In this document: positions 1 to 8,314 of the stretch, in pieces
Layout of the letters: the number at the start of each line of letters is the position of its first letter
How positions within the stretch are numbered: position 1 is the stretch's first letter
Assembly (NCBI GenBank): GCA_964653145.1
Contig: CAZZCG010000017.1
Span: 1-64,000, forward strand
Length of the DNA stretch: 64,000 nucleotides
Reading direction: 5' to 3'
Source: Pseudocalidococcus sp964653145
GTDB taxonomy: Bacteria; Cyanobacteriota; Cyanobacteriia; Thermosynechococcales; Thermosynechococcaceae
Position numbers and translations under genes: made by a program
Notes under the pieces: model-generated
Told to the model about the DNA's origin: nothing
The model's input: the letters and a program-made list of their open reading frames with translations, nothing else
Databases searched by the model: none

Positions 1-473
1 CAACCACTGCCAAATTCGGCTCCGGTCGCTGTGGTTGCGGTAAAGGCTGCTGGGACATTCAGTTGAGCATTAGCACCGAAAATAATTCCCGCTGGATTGA
101 GGAGAAAAAAATTGGCAGAACCCCCAGTAACTTGGAGTAAACCATTAATTAGGGAAGGATTACCTCCATTAACACCAGCCAAAATGTTTTGGAGTTGTGG
201 GTTAGCGATAAAGTTGGCAATTTGATTCTGGCTCAAGCCAAACTCTTGGAACAAATGAAAAAGGTTCCTGCCATCTCCAGAAGTCCGACCACCACTGATA
301 TTAAATTGCTGTCCGTTAATTTCAATGATTGTGTCCGTACCATTGGCAGCTGGAATGATGTTAATGTTTTGCCCAAAGACCGGGGCAGGAACCGACAGCG
401 TGGAAACAATCGTACACCCCAGGCCAAAAGCTTGCCAAGGTGATGATTTTAACCACTGAAAAACTGGATTCAT
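1..473 (-). CDS. Two-partner-secretion (filamentous haemagglutinin-type) exoprotein, N-terminal part only
   Basis: The reading frame starts at an ATG (471-473) and runs off the left edge, so only the first 157 residues are visible. A signal peptide is seen: Trp/Lys-containing start, hydrophobic stretch around residues 16-32, likely cleavage near PVFG-Q (residue 34). It is followed by a TPS-type N-terminal domain with the cyanobacterial pattern NLFHLFQEFGL (70-80), a Gly/Asn-rich beta-helix-like stretch, and FLLNPAGIIFGANA (123-136), which corresponds to the NPNG-type motif recognised by TpsB outer-membrane transporters. Such proteins are exported through a dedicated Omp85-type pore and form long beta-helical surface or secreted molecules, in cyanobacteria often with a CHAT domain at the far end. 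The rest of the protein and any TpsB partner lie outside the window, so the function is not determined. Confidence 0.85.
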   Translation of the reverse strand, partial: MNPVFQWLKSSPWQAFGLGCTIVSTLSVPAPVFGQNINIIPAANGTDTIIEINGQQFNISGGRTSGDGRNLFHLFQEFGLSQNQIANFIANPQLQNILAGVNGGNPSLINGLLQVTGGSANFFLLNPAGIIFGANAQLNVPAAFTATTATGAEFGSG

Positions 474-712
474 GTTTGCCCACCTCAGATTCACCCTCGA
501 GACCAGAAATCAGAATTAAACCCTGCGAACGGTTGTTTCTGACTATCAAATAGTTGAGCATTTAGGGTTTGATGCAGGAAATATAAAGTTCAGCAAAATG
601 AGAACTTCCCAGAAAAGTCTGCAATCTAAATCGCTCAGCTACTTAACATAGCCTAGTTTTAGCAGAGGGAATGAGGGTGATCAAGGGGCACGAGGAGTCT
701 TTACGTTCTGGC

Positions 713-2026
713 CTAGGGCCGACGATGGGATTGACGCGGACGAAAATTCGCAACTGACTGCACTAGGCCCAGGGCCAAGGCATTTGCTATCAAAGACGAG
801 CGGCCATAACTCAGCCATGGCAACGGAATCCCAGTTACAGGAGACAAACCAATGGTCATACCGATATTGATCGCCACCTGAAAAATAATCATTGAGACCA
901 CGCCAATGGCCAGCAAGGAACCAAAATCATCGGCGGCACTATTGGCAATCATGATCATTCGCAGGCAGATAAACCAGATCAAGGCCAGGACTAACAATGC
1001 CCCCCACAGTCCCATTTCTTCACCGATTGCGGAAAATATAAAGTCTGTATGTTGCTCCGGAATAAAGCCGAGTTGAGTTTGGGTTCCCTGGGTAATCCCT
1101 TGGCCAAAAATACCGCCGGCACCAATGGCAATACGAGATTGGATCAGGTGATACCCACCGCCGAGGGGATCCTTATCGGGATTGAGAAACAGGGTAATCC
1201 GATCTTTCTGGTAGTCATGGAGCAGATTCCAAACCAATTGCCCCAGGCCACCGCTGGTCAAGTTCAAAACCACTGCCCCAACAATACCCAGTAAGCCCAG
1301 GGGTAAACTCCACCAGGCCACCAAAGCCATGGCAACAATCCAGACCAGCCATAGCCAGACGGCCAAATTATGGGGCAAGGGCAAACCCAAGATAATGACC
1401 GAAACTAACGGCGAAACGATGAGGATAATCCAACCGATGTGGGCGTTGGCCCAATAGAGCATTCCCAGGGTAATCGCCACAAAGACGAGGGCCGTCCCCA
1501 GGTTTGGTTGCTCCAGGATCAAGCCCATGGGCAAGATTAAGGCACCGACCACCCGCAAAATTCCCATCAAAGTGTTCGCTGGTTTGCGATGGAGGAGGGC
1601 CGCCATGGTGATGATCACCCCAATCTTGGCAAATTCTGAGGGCTGGACATTAAAACCGCCAATCTCAATCCACCGCTGGGCCCCTAAAGCCGTTACACCA
1701 AATATTGTCACCGCCACCAGCGAGAGGTTTGTTACCGCATAGGTGTACCAGTGCCAGGCCTGGAGCGTATCGTATCGCCAGCGGGCAATCAGTAACGTCA
1801 CACCCACCCCAACAATTGCCGTAATCAGGTGATCTAACCAGTCGGACTGCTCTTTGCCAAAATCAATACTGTAAATTGAGGTCACGCCGATGGCCAACAA
1901 GCCCATTACCGCCCCCATCAACCACCAATCAATGTGCTGCCAGGGCCGCCACCAAGTACACCAGGCCTGCCAAAATTTAAATAACCAAGTTTGCACCAAG
2001 GGCGGACGGGAGGAAGAGATCGGCAT
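713..2026 (-). CDS. rodA: Rod-shape-determining SEDS glycosyltransferase RodA
   Basis: A polytopic inner-membrane SEDS protein of 437 residues. SEDS proteins polymerise lipid II into peptidoglycan with a class B PBP; RodA acts in side-wall elongation. Family signatures are GAQRWIEIGGF (115-125) followed by QPSEFAK (128-134), PNLGTALVF, and the long extracytoplasmic block with DKDPLGGGYHLIQS, GQGITQGTQ, FIPEQHTDFIFS and GEE. Near the C-terminus the usual SYGGSS reads SYGRSS. I chose the ATG at 2026; an in-frame TTG at 2071 would add 15 residues but has no better ribosome-binding site. RodA rather than FtsW or SpoVE is favoured by the QTQLGFIPEQHTDF form, which is only moderate evidence. It is monocistronic here, diverging from petG. 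Confidence 0.88.
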   Translation of the reverse strand: MPISSSRPPLVQTWLFKFWQAWCTWWRPWQHIDWWLMGAVMGLLAIGVTSIYSIDFGKEQSDWLDHLITAIVGVGVTLLIARWRYDTLQAWHWYTYAVTNLSLVAVTIFGVTALGAQRWIEIGGFNVQPSEFAKIGVIITMAALLHRKPANTLMGILRVVGALILPMGLILEQPNLGTALVFVAITLGMLYWANAHIGWIILIVSPLVSVIILGLPLPHNLAVWLWLVWIVAMALVAWWSLPLGLLGIVGAVVLNLTSGGLGQLVWNLLHDYQKDRITLFLNPDKDPLGGGYHLIQSRIAIGAGGIFGQGITQGTQTQLGFIPEQHTDFIFSAIGEEMGLWGALLVLALIWFICLRMIMIANSAADDFGSLLAIGVVSMIIFQVAINIGMTIGLSPVTGIPLPWLSYGRSSLIANALALGLVQSVANFRPRQSHRRP

Positions 2027-2218
2027 AGGTATTGGGGTAACTAAATCCAGAAACTTTAAAAACTCAGGCAAGGGATGGGACTGTAAGTCGGCATTTTTGG
2101 CTGTATTCGCCTAAGTGCTTCAGGGATAAGGAATTCCTAAAAAAAACTCAATGCCACCAATGGGTTAATACATTGGAGCGTGGCCCCAGAACCCACCGGA
2201 GATGCCTGAACCTACCCC

Positions 2219-2227
2219 TGCTATAGT
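2219..2227 (+). promoter_or_regulatory. Candidate extended -10 promoter for petG
   Basis: TGCTATAGT matches an extended -10 (TGnTATAnT) and lies 50 nt before the petG ATG. No convincing -35 element is present at the usual distance, which is compatible with extended -10 promoters. This rests on the sequence match alone. Confidence 0.4.
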
Positions 2228-2276
2228 ATCCTGAAGTTACCTTTGTCCTACTCAAATATTCTCCAGAAATAAATCC

Positions 2277-2390
2277 ATGATTGAACCCCTCCTCTGCGGC
2301 ATTGTCCTGGGCTTGATCCCTGTAACCTTAGCGGGTTTATTTGTCGCAGCTTATCTTCAGTACAAACGTGGCGATCAACTTGGCATTTAG
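2277..2390 (+). CDS. petG: Cytochrome b6f complex subunit V, PetG
   Basis: This 37-codon gene encodes a single-span membrane peptide beginning MIEPLLCGIVLGLIPVTLAG and ending QYKRGDQLGI, the standard PetG pattern (short N-terminus, one hydrophobic helix, charged YxQYKRG tail). PetG is a structural small subunit required for assembly and stability of the cytochrome b6f complex in the thylakoid membrane. Length equals the family norm of 37 residues. The gene stands alone between rodA (opposite strand) and metK (same strand, 143 bp downstream). A likely extended -10 promoter lies 50 nt upstream. Confidence 0.97.
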   Translation: MIEPLLCGIVLGLIPVTLAGLFVAAYLQYKRGDQLGI

Positions 2391-2533
2391 CTGTTGCTTT
2401 TGAAAGTCACTTCTGCTCCATTATTTCCCTAGCCCGTCATCTATTTTGGTTAAGTCTGTGGTGCCAATTTTTGGGCTAAATCTGCCGAATAAGTTGGCTT
2501 GGCGATAAAAATTTACCGACCAGGAGTTGTAGT

Positions 2534-3763
2534 TTGCGCTATCTTTTTACTTCGGAATCTGTGACCGAGGGACATCCAGATAAAATCTGTGATCAAGTTT
2601 CCGATGCAATTCTTGATGCCCTCCTGACCCAGGACTCCCACAGTCGGGTGGCCGCTGAAGTGGTGGTCAATACTGGCCTGGTTCTGATTACGGGGGAAGT
2701 CACCACGCAAGCACAGGTCAACCTTGTTGATATTGTCCGTCACAAAATCGCTGAAATTGGCTACACCGACGCTGACAATGGGTTTGCGGCCCACAGTTGT
2801 ACGGTTCTTGTTGCCCTAGACCGACAGTCCCCGGATATTGCCCAGGGGGTGGACTCAGCCCAGGAACAGCGGGAACAATTGAGCGACTCAGAATTGGACA
2901 AAATTGGCGCAGGTGACCAAGGGATCATGTTTGGTTACGCCTGCAATGAGACCCCTGAGTTGATGCCCTTACCCATTAGCTTGGCCCACCGGGCAGCCCG
3001 TCGATTAGCGGAAGTACGAAAAGAAGGAAAACTGCCCTACCTCCGACCCGATGGCAAAACCCAAGTCACGGTGATCTATGAGGACGGTAAGCCCGTTGGC
3101 ATCGATACGATTTTGATTTCAACCCAACATACCGCCACTATTGGAGAGATTTCGGACGATAAAGCTGTCCAGGCCAGGATCAAAGAAGACCTCTGGAACT
3201 ATGTGGTTCAGCCCATCTTTACGGATATTGCGATTAAACCCGATGCCCAAACTCGCTTTTTTGTCAATCCCACGGGCAAATTTGTCATTGGTGGCCCCCA
3301 AGGAGATGCTGGGTTAACGGGTCGCAAAATCATTGTTGATACCTATGGGGGCTACTCTCGCCATGGGGGTGGGGCCTTCTCTGGCAAGGATCCAACCAAG
3401 GTTGACCGCAGTGCCGCCTATGCAGCCCGTTATGTGGCCAAAAATATTGTGGCGGCGGGCCTGGCAGACAAGTGTGAGGTTCAACTGAGCTATGCCATTG
3501 GGGTGGCGCGACCGGTCAGTATTTTTATTGATACCTTTGGCACTGGTCAGGTGGATAATCAGGACTTGATGAGTCTAGTCGAAAAGACCTTTGAACTGCG
3601 ACCGGCGGGAATGATTCAGGCCTTTGGACTGCAAACCTTACCAAGTCAGCGGGGCGGCCGATTCTATCAGGATGTGGCAGCCTATGGTCACTTTGGTCGT
3701 AATGACCTGGATTTACCCTGGGAAAAAACAGATAAAGTTGACTCCCTAAAAGCAGCCCTCTAG
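2534..3763 (+). CDS. metK: S-adenosylmethionine synthase
   Basis: MetK condenses methionine and ATP to S-adenosylmethionine, the methyl donor for the several methyltransferases in this window. The 409-residue protein starts at a TTG with AGGAG at 2522-2526, 7 nt upstream, giving the canonical N-terminus MRYLFTSESVTEGHPDKICD. Signatures include GEVTTQA, GAGDQGIMFGYA (adenine/methionine loop), GGPQGDAGLTGRKIIVDTYGG and GGGAFSGKDPTKVDRSAAY (P-loop-like), ending with the usual HFGR and LPWEKTD. The C-terminus is slightly longer than the roughly 384-residue E. coli enzyme, as in other cyanobacteria. I saw no SAM riboswitch in the 143-bp leader. Confidence 0.98.
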   Translation: MRYLFTSESVTEGHPDKICDQVSDAILDALLTQDSHSRVAAEVVVNTGLVLITGEVTTQAQVNLVDIVRHKIAEIGYTDADNGFAAHSCTVLVALDRQSPDIAQGVDSAQEQREQLSDSELDKIGAGDQGIMFGYACNETPELMPLPISLAHRAARRLAEVRKEGKLPYLRPDGKTQVTVIYEDGKPVGIDTILISTQHTATIGEISDDKAVQARIKEDLWNYVVQPIFTDIAIKPDAQTRFFVNPTGKFVIGGPQGDAGLTGRKIIVDTYGGYSRHGGGAFSGKDPTKVDRSAAYAARYVAKNIVAAGLADKCEVQLSYAIGVARPVSIFIDTFGTGQVDNQDLMSLVEKTFELRPAGMIQAFGLQTLPSQRGGRFYQDVAAYGHFGRNDLDLPWEKTDKVDSLKAAL

Positions 3764-3874
3764 TGCCACGCTGGTCAATTCCATTTTGGTTTGAGCTGTA
3801 AACTCTTGAATTTCTGAAATGAGCCCGAGGTGATTGCTAAAAGGCAGTTGCCCTGGGTCAATTTCTTACCTTAC

Positions 3875-3905
3875 AAAAAAACTGCTAGGAATAGTTCCCC
3901 AGCAG
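3875..3905 (-). terminator. Rho-independent terminator of the peroxiredoxin gene
   Basis: Read on the minus strand, an imperfect hairpin (CTGCT with AGCAG, then GG/CC and AA/TT pairs, one mismatch and one bulge) is followed directly by seven T residues. It lies 46 nt after the peroxiredoxin stop codon. Confidence 0.65.
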
Positions 3906-3950
3906 CAGGTCAGGAATTAAATTTTCTCGATTTCGGAAAATTCCAGCAAG

Positions 3951-4547
3951 TTAGCCCACGGCTTCAAAATAGACTTTGGATTTGACGGGATCCGGATTCA
4001 TGGTTTTTTCTCCGGGTTGCCAACCGGCGGGACAGACTTCATCGGGATGGGATTGGACGTATTGAATCGCCTGTAACACCCGCAAGGTTTCGTCCACACT
4101 CCGACCAAAGGCTAAGTTGTTGATCGTGGCGTGTTGGATTACCCCTTCTTTGTCAATGATGAACAAACCGCGCAGGGCCACCCCTTCTTCGGTCAAGACA
4201 TTGTAGGCAGTGCTGATTTCTTTTTTCAGGTCAGAGACGAGGGGATATTTCAGATCACCGACACCACCCGCTTTGCGATCACTTTGGGTCCAGGCCAGGT
4301 GGGAGAATTGGCTATCCACCGAAACACCCAAAATTTCGGTATTGATGCTGGAAAATTCGCCGTACCGATCACTAAAGGCAATAATTTCGGTCGGGCAGAC
4401 AAAGGTGAAGTCTAAGGGATAGAAAAACAAGACCACATATTTGCCACGATAATCCGAGAGCTTGATCTCCTTGAACTCTTGATCGTAAACGGCTGTAGCG
4501 GCGAAATCCGGGGCCAACTGCCCAACTTGTAAACAACCTTCTGCCAT
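3951..4547 (-). CDS. Typical 2-Cys peroxiredoxin
   Basis: A thiol peroxidase that reduces H2O2 and alkyl peroxides, in cyanobacteria normally using thioredoxin as donor. The 198-residue protein has peroxidatic Cys51 in FTFVCPTE and resolving Cys172 in VCPAGW, the arrangement of AhpC/Prx1-type enzymes. It also has both features linked to sensitivity to hyperoxidation, GGVG (before DLKYPL) and a C-terminal YF (VYFEAVG), as in plastid and other cyanobacterial 2-Cys Prx. The start is an ATG with AGGAG 9 nt upstream. It diverges from the CAX gene; a near-perfect HLR1 (RpaB) box at 4615-4632 sits between them, suggesting high-light control. A terminator follows at 3875-3905. Confidence 0.96.
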   Translation of the reverse strand: MAEGCLQVGQLAPDFAATAVYDQEFKEIKLSDYRGKYVVLFFYPLDFTFVCPTEIIAFSDRYGEFSSINTEILGVSVDSQFSHLAWTQSDRKAGGVGDLKYPLVSDLKKEISTAYNVLTEEGVALRGLFIIDKEGVIQHATINNLAFGRSVDETLRVLQAIQYVQSHPDEVCPAGWQPGEKTMNPDPVKSKVYFEAVG

Positions 4548-4614
4548 GGGAATATGCTCCTAACAATATGAAAAACAGCAAAAACTGTGGTGGGGAACTG
4601 AACGGGGTAGGATT

Positions 4615-4632
4615 GTTACATTCAGTTACATC
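4615..4632 (+). promoter_or_regulatory. HLR1-like direct repeat (candidate RpaB binding site)
   Basis: GTTACATT-CA-GTTACATC: two copies of the (G/T)TTACA(T/A)(T/A) octamer separated by 2 bp, with one mismatch in the last base. This is the HLR1 arrangement bound by the cyanobacterial response regulator RpaB. It lies 67 nt upstream of the peroxiredoxin ATG and 64 nt upstream of the CAX ATG. A TATGAT hexamer on the minus strand just upstream of it could be the peroxiredoxin -10, which would put the box over the transcription start, a repressing position typical of high-light-induced genes. Binding is inferred. Confidence 0.6.
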
Positions 4633-4696
4633 CCTTGCTCTCACCATATCATAGTCATAACGATTTTGAGTAACTCTTCCCAAGGCAGGCCACCCC

Positions 4697-5776
4697 ATGA
4701 AGCTGAAACAATTGATTTCCCTGGGTTTTCTGGTGTTTATCCCGATTTCGGTAGCGGCTGAATATTTGCATTGGGGCACGTTAACCGTCTTTTTTACCTC
4801 AGCCTTGGGCATAATTCCCCTAGCCATTTGGTTAAGTACGGCAACGGAAGAAGTGGCGTTAGCGACCGGCCCGACGATTGGCGGCTTACTCAATGCGGTG
4901 TTTGGGAATGCGACTGAGTTGATTATTGCCCTGGTGGCGTTGCGGTCTGGCCTGGTGGATATTGTTAAGGCAAGTATCACTGGGACGATTGTCAGTAATC
5001 TACTGCTGGTGATGGGCCTGTCGATGTTTTTAGGCGGCTTGCGGTTCAAAGAGCAGGAATTTGCGCCCGTGGTGGCTCGGGTGAATGGCTCCTCAATGAC
5101 GGTGGCGGTGGCGGCGATTTTGCTCCCGGCAATGGTGATTTTTACCTCAAAAGGGGTGAGTGAGGCCGCGATTGGGCATATGTCCGTGGTGGCAGCGGTT
5201 GTGATGATTCTGGTTTATGGGTTAACGCTACTGTTCTCCCTAAAAACCCACAGCTATCTCTATGAAGTCAGCCAGGTGGATTTGGCAGAAGAAGCAGAAA
5301 CCGGTCATAAACCCAATTTAGTCCTGTGGGTCTCAGTCTTGGTGGTTGCCACCTTGGGAGTAGCCTTTGAGTCAGAAATTTTTGTCGGAGTTGTGGAAGA
5401 AGCTACGGCGGGCCTGGGGTTGACGCCACTGTTTACCGGGGTGATTTTGTTGCCTTTGGTGGGTGGGGCAGCGGAATATGTGACTTCGGTGCGGGTGGCC
5501 ATGAAAAACAACATGGATTTAGCAGTTTCCGTGGCTATGGGGTCGAGTTTATTAGTGGCGTTGCTAGTGGCTCCCATCCTTGTGATTGTTGGCCAGGCCC
5601 TAGGGCAACCGATGGATTTAAACTTTAACCCCTTTGAAGTCGTGGCCGTGATTATTACCGTAGCCGTGGCCAATTTAATTAGTCTTGACGGCCGCTCGAA
5701 CTGGTTAGAAGGAGCTTTATTACTGGCCACCTATGCCATCCTGGGAACAGCATTTTATTTTCATCCGCCCGTTTAA
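4697..5776 (+). CDS. Ca2+/H+ antiporter, CAX family
   Basis: A cation/H+ exchanger of the CaCA superfamily that exports Ca2+ (possibly other divalent cations) across a membrane in exchange for protons. The 359-residue protein has about 11 hydrophobic segments in two inverted halves, each carrying the diagnostic alpha-repeat: FGNATELIIALVALRSG near residues 71-87 and GGAAEYVTSVRVAMKNNMD near residue 258. An acidic stretch (DLAEEAETG) lies between the halves, as in CAX proteins. It diverges from the peroxiredoxin gene, sharing the HLR1-containing spacer, and is followed 18 bp later by xth, so the two may be co-transcribed. Confidence 0.95.
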   Translation: MKLKQLISLGFLVFIPISVAAEYLHWGTLTVFFTSALGIIPLAIWLSTATEEVALATGPTIGGLLNAVFGNATELIIALVALRSGLVDIVKASITGTIVSNLLLVMGLSMFLGGLRFKEQEFAPVVARVNGSSMTVAVAAILLPAMVIFTSKGVSEAAIGHMSVVAAVVMILVYGLTLLFSLKTHSYLYEVSQVDLAEEAETGHKPNLVLWVSVLVVATLGVAFESEIFVGVVEEATAGLGLTPLFTGVILLPLVGGAAEYVTSVRVAMKNNMDLAVSVAMGSSLLVALLVAPILVIVGQALGQPMDLNFNPFEVVAVIITVAVANLISLDGRSNWLEGALLLATYAILGTAFYFHPPV

Positions 5777-5794
5777 TTTATTGTCTGAAGTTTC

Positions 5795-6592
5795 ATGAAA
5801 ATTGCCACTTGGAACGTCAACTCAATTCGGACAAGGCTAGATCAGGTTTGCCAGTGGCTCCAGGCCAATCCGGTGGATGTGCTCTGCCTACAGGAAACCA
5901 AAGTAGTGGATGAACTATTTCCCCAGGCCCCGCTGATAGAACTCGGCTATCACATCTATACATCGGGACAAAAAGCCTATAACGGAGTTGCGATTCTCAG
6001 TCGGGAGCCAGTTGCCGAAATTTCCACGGGGTTTAGTCCGGTGCTAGGGGATGTGGGTAGCTTAGATGAACAAAAACGACTGATCACCGGGATGATTGGG
6101 GCCCATATGCGCGTGGTCAATGTTTATATTCCCAACGGTTCAGCAATGGGATCGGACAAGTATGAGTACAAGTTGGCCTGGTTAAACACCCTTAAAACCT
6201 ACTTAGCAACCCTACAAACCACATCCCCTGAAGAAATTGTTATTTGTGGGGACTTTAATATTGCCCCAGAAGATATTGATATCCATGACCCCACCGGCCG
6301 GGAAACCCACATCATGGCCACGGATGCAGAACGAGAAGCCTTAGAAACCATCGCGGCCTTGGGGTTTCAGGATAGTTTTCGCAAATTTACAACTGAACCC
6401 GGTCATTACAGTTGGTGGGACTATCGCACGGGGGCCTTTCGCCGGAATCAGGGTTGGCGGATTGATCATCACTATGTCACTGCCGGATTGTACGCCCAGA
6501 CCCAGAGTTGTGTGATTGATACGGCCCCGCGCAAACTCGAAAAACCCAGTGATCATGCCCCGGTCATTCTTGAACTTGCAGGGAGTCGGTAG
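5795..6592 (+). CDS. xth: Exodeoxyribonuclease III / AP endonuclease
   Basis: A Mg2+-dependent nuclease of the exonuclease-endonuclease-phosphatase fold for base-excision repair, cutting at abasic sites and removing 3' blocks. The 265-residue protein has all ExoIII catalytic landmarks: WNVNS with Asn7, LQETK with Glu34, VYIPNG, CGDFNIAPEDID, WWDYR, WRIDHHYVT, and the C-terminal SDHAPV with the catalytic Asp-His. Length matches E. coli Xth (268). It is probably co-transcribed with the CAX gene 18 bp upstream. Confidence 0.95.
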   Translation: MKIATWNVNSIRTRLDQVCQWLQANPVDVLCLQETKVVDELFPQAPLIELGYHIYTSGQKAYNGVAILSREPVAEISTGFSPVLGDVGSLDEQKRLITGMIGAHMRVVNVYIPNGSAMGSDKYEYKLAWLNTLKTYLATLQTTSPEEIVICGDFNIAPEDIDIHDPTGRETHIMATDAEREALETIAALGFQDSFRKFTTEPGHYSWWDYRTGAFRRNQGWRIDHHYVTAGLYAQTQSCVIDTAPRKLEKPSDHAPVILELAGSR

Positions 6593-6632
6593 GGCTGAGG
6601 GTAGAATACGGTGTGACGGATTGGGGCCTGGT

Positions 6633-7976
6633 ATGACACCCGTAAATGCTGAGAATCAAGATGAGTTAGAGCGTATTCGCCGCCAGTTTGACTTTGGTCC
6701 CTATCCCCGAATTGCCCTGGATAAATCCCCCAAGGGTGAAACGAATAGCCTTTTCATCCACAACCTAGTGACCCCCTATTACCTCCGCTATCAAAAGGTT
6801 TTTAATCCTGAGGGGGCTCTGATTCTGGATGCCGGCTGTGGCAGTGGCTATAAATCTTTGATGCTGGCAGAAGCCAATCCGGGGGCCAAAATTGTTGGCG
6901 TGGATCTCTCAGAGGAATCCGTCAAAATGGCTCGGGAGCGGCTAAAACACCACCAGTTTGAGAATGTTGAATTTCATGCCCTCACCATTGAAGAACTACC
7001 CAGCTTGGGTCTGCAATTTGACTATATTAACTGCGACGAGGTCTTATACCTGGTTCCCGACGCGGTGACAGCCCTCCAGGCCATGGGGCAAGTTCTCAAA
7101 CCTCAAGGGATTATTCGGGCGAACCTCCACAGCAGTTTACAACGGGCCGCATTTTTCCGGGCCCAGGAATTGGCAGGAATCATGGGCTTGATGGACAGTA
7201 ACCCCGAAGAGATGGAAATGAAACTACTCCAGGAAATTATGGGGGAACTCAAAGATGGGGTGGACTTAAAGGCCCGGGCCTGGAATCAGAAATATGAAGG
7301 TGAAAATGTCGCGGAACTTTTGCTGGCTAACCACCTGTTGGTGGGGGATAAGGGCTTTCGGATGCGAGATGTATTTGCCATTATTGCCCAGGCCGGATTG
7401 GACTTTATCAACATGGTCAACTGGCGTAAATGCAACCTGGAGGAATTATTTAAGGATCCGCAAAACCTCCCATCTTTTTTAGCCATGAGTTTGCCCGATG
7501 TCCCTGAAACAGTCAAGTTAGAACTTTATGAACTAATCCATCCCACCCACCGCCTGTTAGATTTTTGGTGCGGCCATCCCGATGTGGCTTCCTCGGAACT
7601 GGTCTCGCCCTTGGATTGGGATGACGATACGATGCTCCAGGCCAGGGTTCACCTACACCCACAACTACGCACCCCTGAAATTAAAACCAAATGGGAGAGC
7701 TATATCCAAGAGCGGGTGGTGGTGGATTTAGGGGCCTTTATGAGTGTGACGACCACCTCTCAAATCTATGTCGATGGCCTGGTCTTGAGTTGCCTGTTGC
7801 CGTTGTTTACGGAGCCATGGTCAGTGTCAGCCCTAGTACAACGGTGGTTAGACCTATCGCCTCGGGATTTGCTCACCCATGAACCCCTTTCCCCAAACCA
7901 GGCCCTGTCCCTTGTGCGTCAATTTCTCCATCGCCTGGAACCCTGTCTATTTGTCCTGATTGAACCTAGCCATTAA
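6633..7976 (+). CDS. SAM-dependent methyltransferase with C-terminal extension
   Basis: A class I methyltransferase of 447 residues; substrate unknown. The N-terminal fold shows motif I ILDAGCGSGYKS, the motif II region VGVDLSEES and a post-I acidic segment. The C-terminal half is not a standard Rossmann fold. It has an ELYELIHPTHRLLDFWCGHP segment also recognisable in the methyltransferase at 12308 (VELLDPSSMTHFEFFLGRPP), and resembles methyltransferases carrying a predicted regulatory domain. I chose the ATG at 6633, because the open frame back to 6516 overlaps xth. It lies 40 bp behind xth. The two paralogous-looking methyltransferases flank the cruF-cruG region. Confidence 0.8.
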   Translation: MTPVNAENQDELERIRRQFDFGPYPRIALDKSPKGETNSLFIHNLVTPYYLRYQKVFNPEGALILDAGCGSGYKSLMLAEANPGAKIVGVDLSEESVKMARERLKHHQFENVEFHALTIEELPSLGLQFDYINCDEVLYLVPDAVTALQAMGQVLKPQGIIRANLHSSLQRAAFFRAQELAGIMGLMDSNPEEMEMKLLQEIMGELKDGVDLKARAWNQKYEGENVAELLLANHLLVGDKGFRMRDVFAIIAQAGLDFINMVNWRKCNLEELFKDPQNLPSFLAMSLPDVPETVKLELYELIHPTHRLLDFWCGHPDVASSELVSPLDWDDDTMLQARVHLHPQLRTPEIKTKWESYIQERVVVDLGAFMSVTTTSQIYVDGLVLSCLLPLFTEPWSVSALVQRWLDLSPRDLLTHEPLSPNQALSLVRQFLHRLEPCLFVLIEPSH

Positions 7977-8314
7977 CTTTAGTAACGTGGTTCACTGATT
8001 CAGTTAAGAACGAGTTACAAATCCCTAACGACTCGGAACAAGCTCGATACTAATCCTGTCACTCGGAATCAGACCAACACGGTCAGGGTTTATAGCCACC
8101 CTCAGGGGTTCACTAACTGGCGGCTTGCTAACTGTTGCCCCATTGAACGTTTCTGAAAAGTCTATCTCCAATCATTTCTGCCACCAGTAAATACTCAGAA
8201 GTCCTGTTCCTAGGGGTTTTCAGTATTTTTGATGTCATGCCCAAGTGAAATCATGCCCAAGTGAAATGTTGAGAACCTTTAATCTCCTTCAACCTATTAA
8301 CTATTGAAAAAAAT
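7977..8314. other. 338-bp intergenic region with a repeated motif and a tandem duplication
   Basis: No open frame is supported. It holds two copies of ACTCGGAA (around 8032 and 8061), a possible 5-bp stem CGAGT/ACTCG spanning 8009-8037, a short GACC/GGTC hairpin further on, and a perfect tandem duplication at 8236-8267. A small RNA is possible but unproven. The SIMPL gene starts at the right edge, without a clear Shine-Dalgarno sequence. Confidence 0.5.
8236..8267. repeat. Perfect 16-bp tandem duplication
   Basis: CATGCCCAAGTGAAAT occurs twice back to back, with no spacer and no mismatch, 48 bp before the SIMPL gene. It is probably a recent slippage duplication, or a doubled regulatory site. 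Confidence 0.9.

Noticed and set aside
2391..2533. SAM riboswitch before metK
   Set aside because: No recognisable SAM-I or related core was found in the 143-bp leader.
4372..5049. 225-residue minus-strand frame
   Set aside because: It overlaps the CAX gene and has a composition typical of a shadow frame; no family similarity or start signals.
6516..6632. Longer N-terminus for the methyltransferase
   Set aside because: It lies inside the end of xth and adds unlike residues; the ATG at 6633 starts the family-like sequence.
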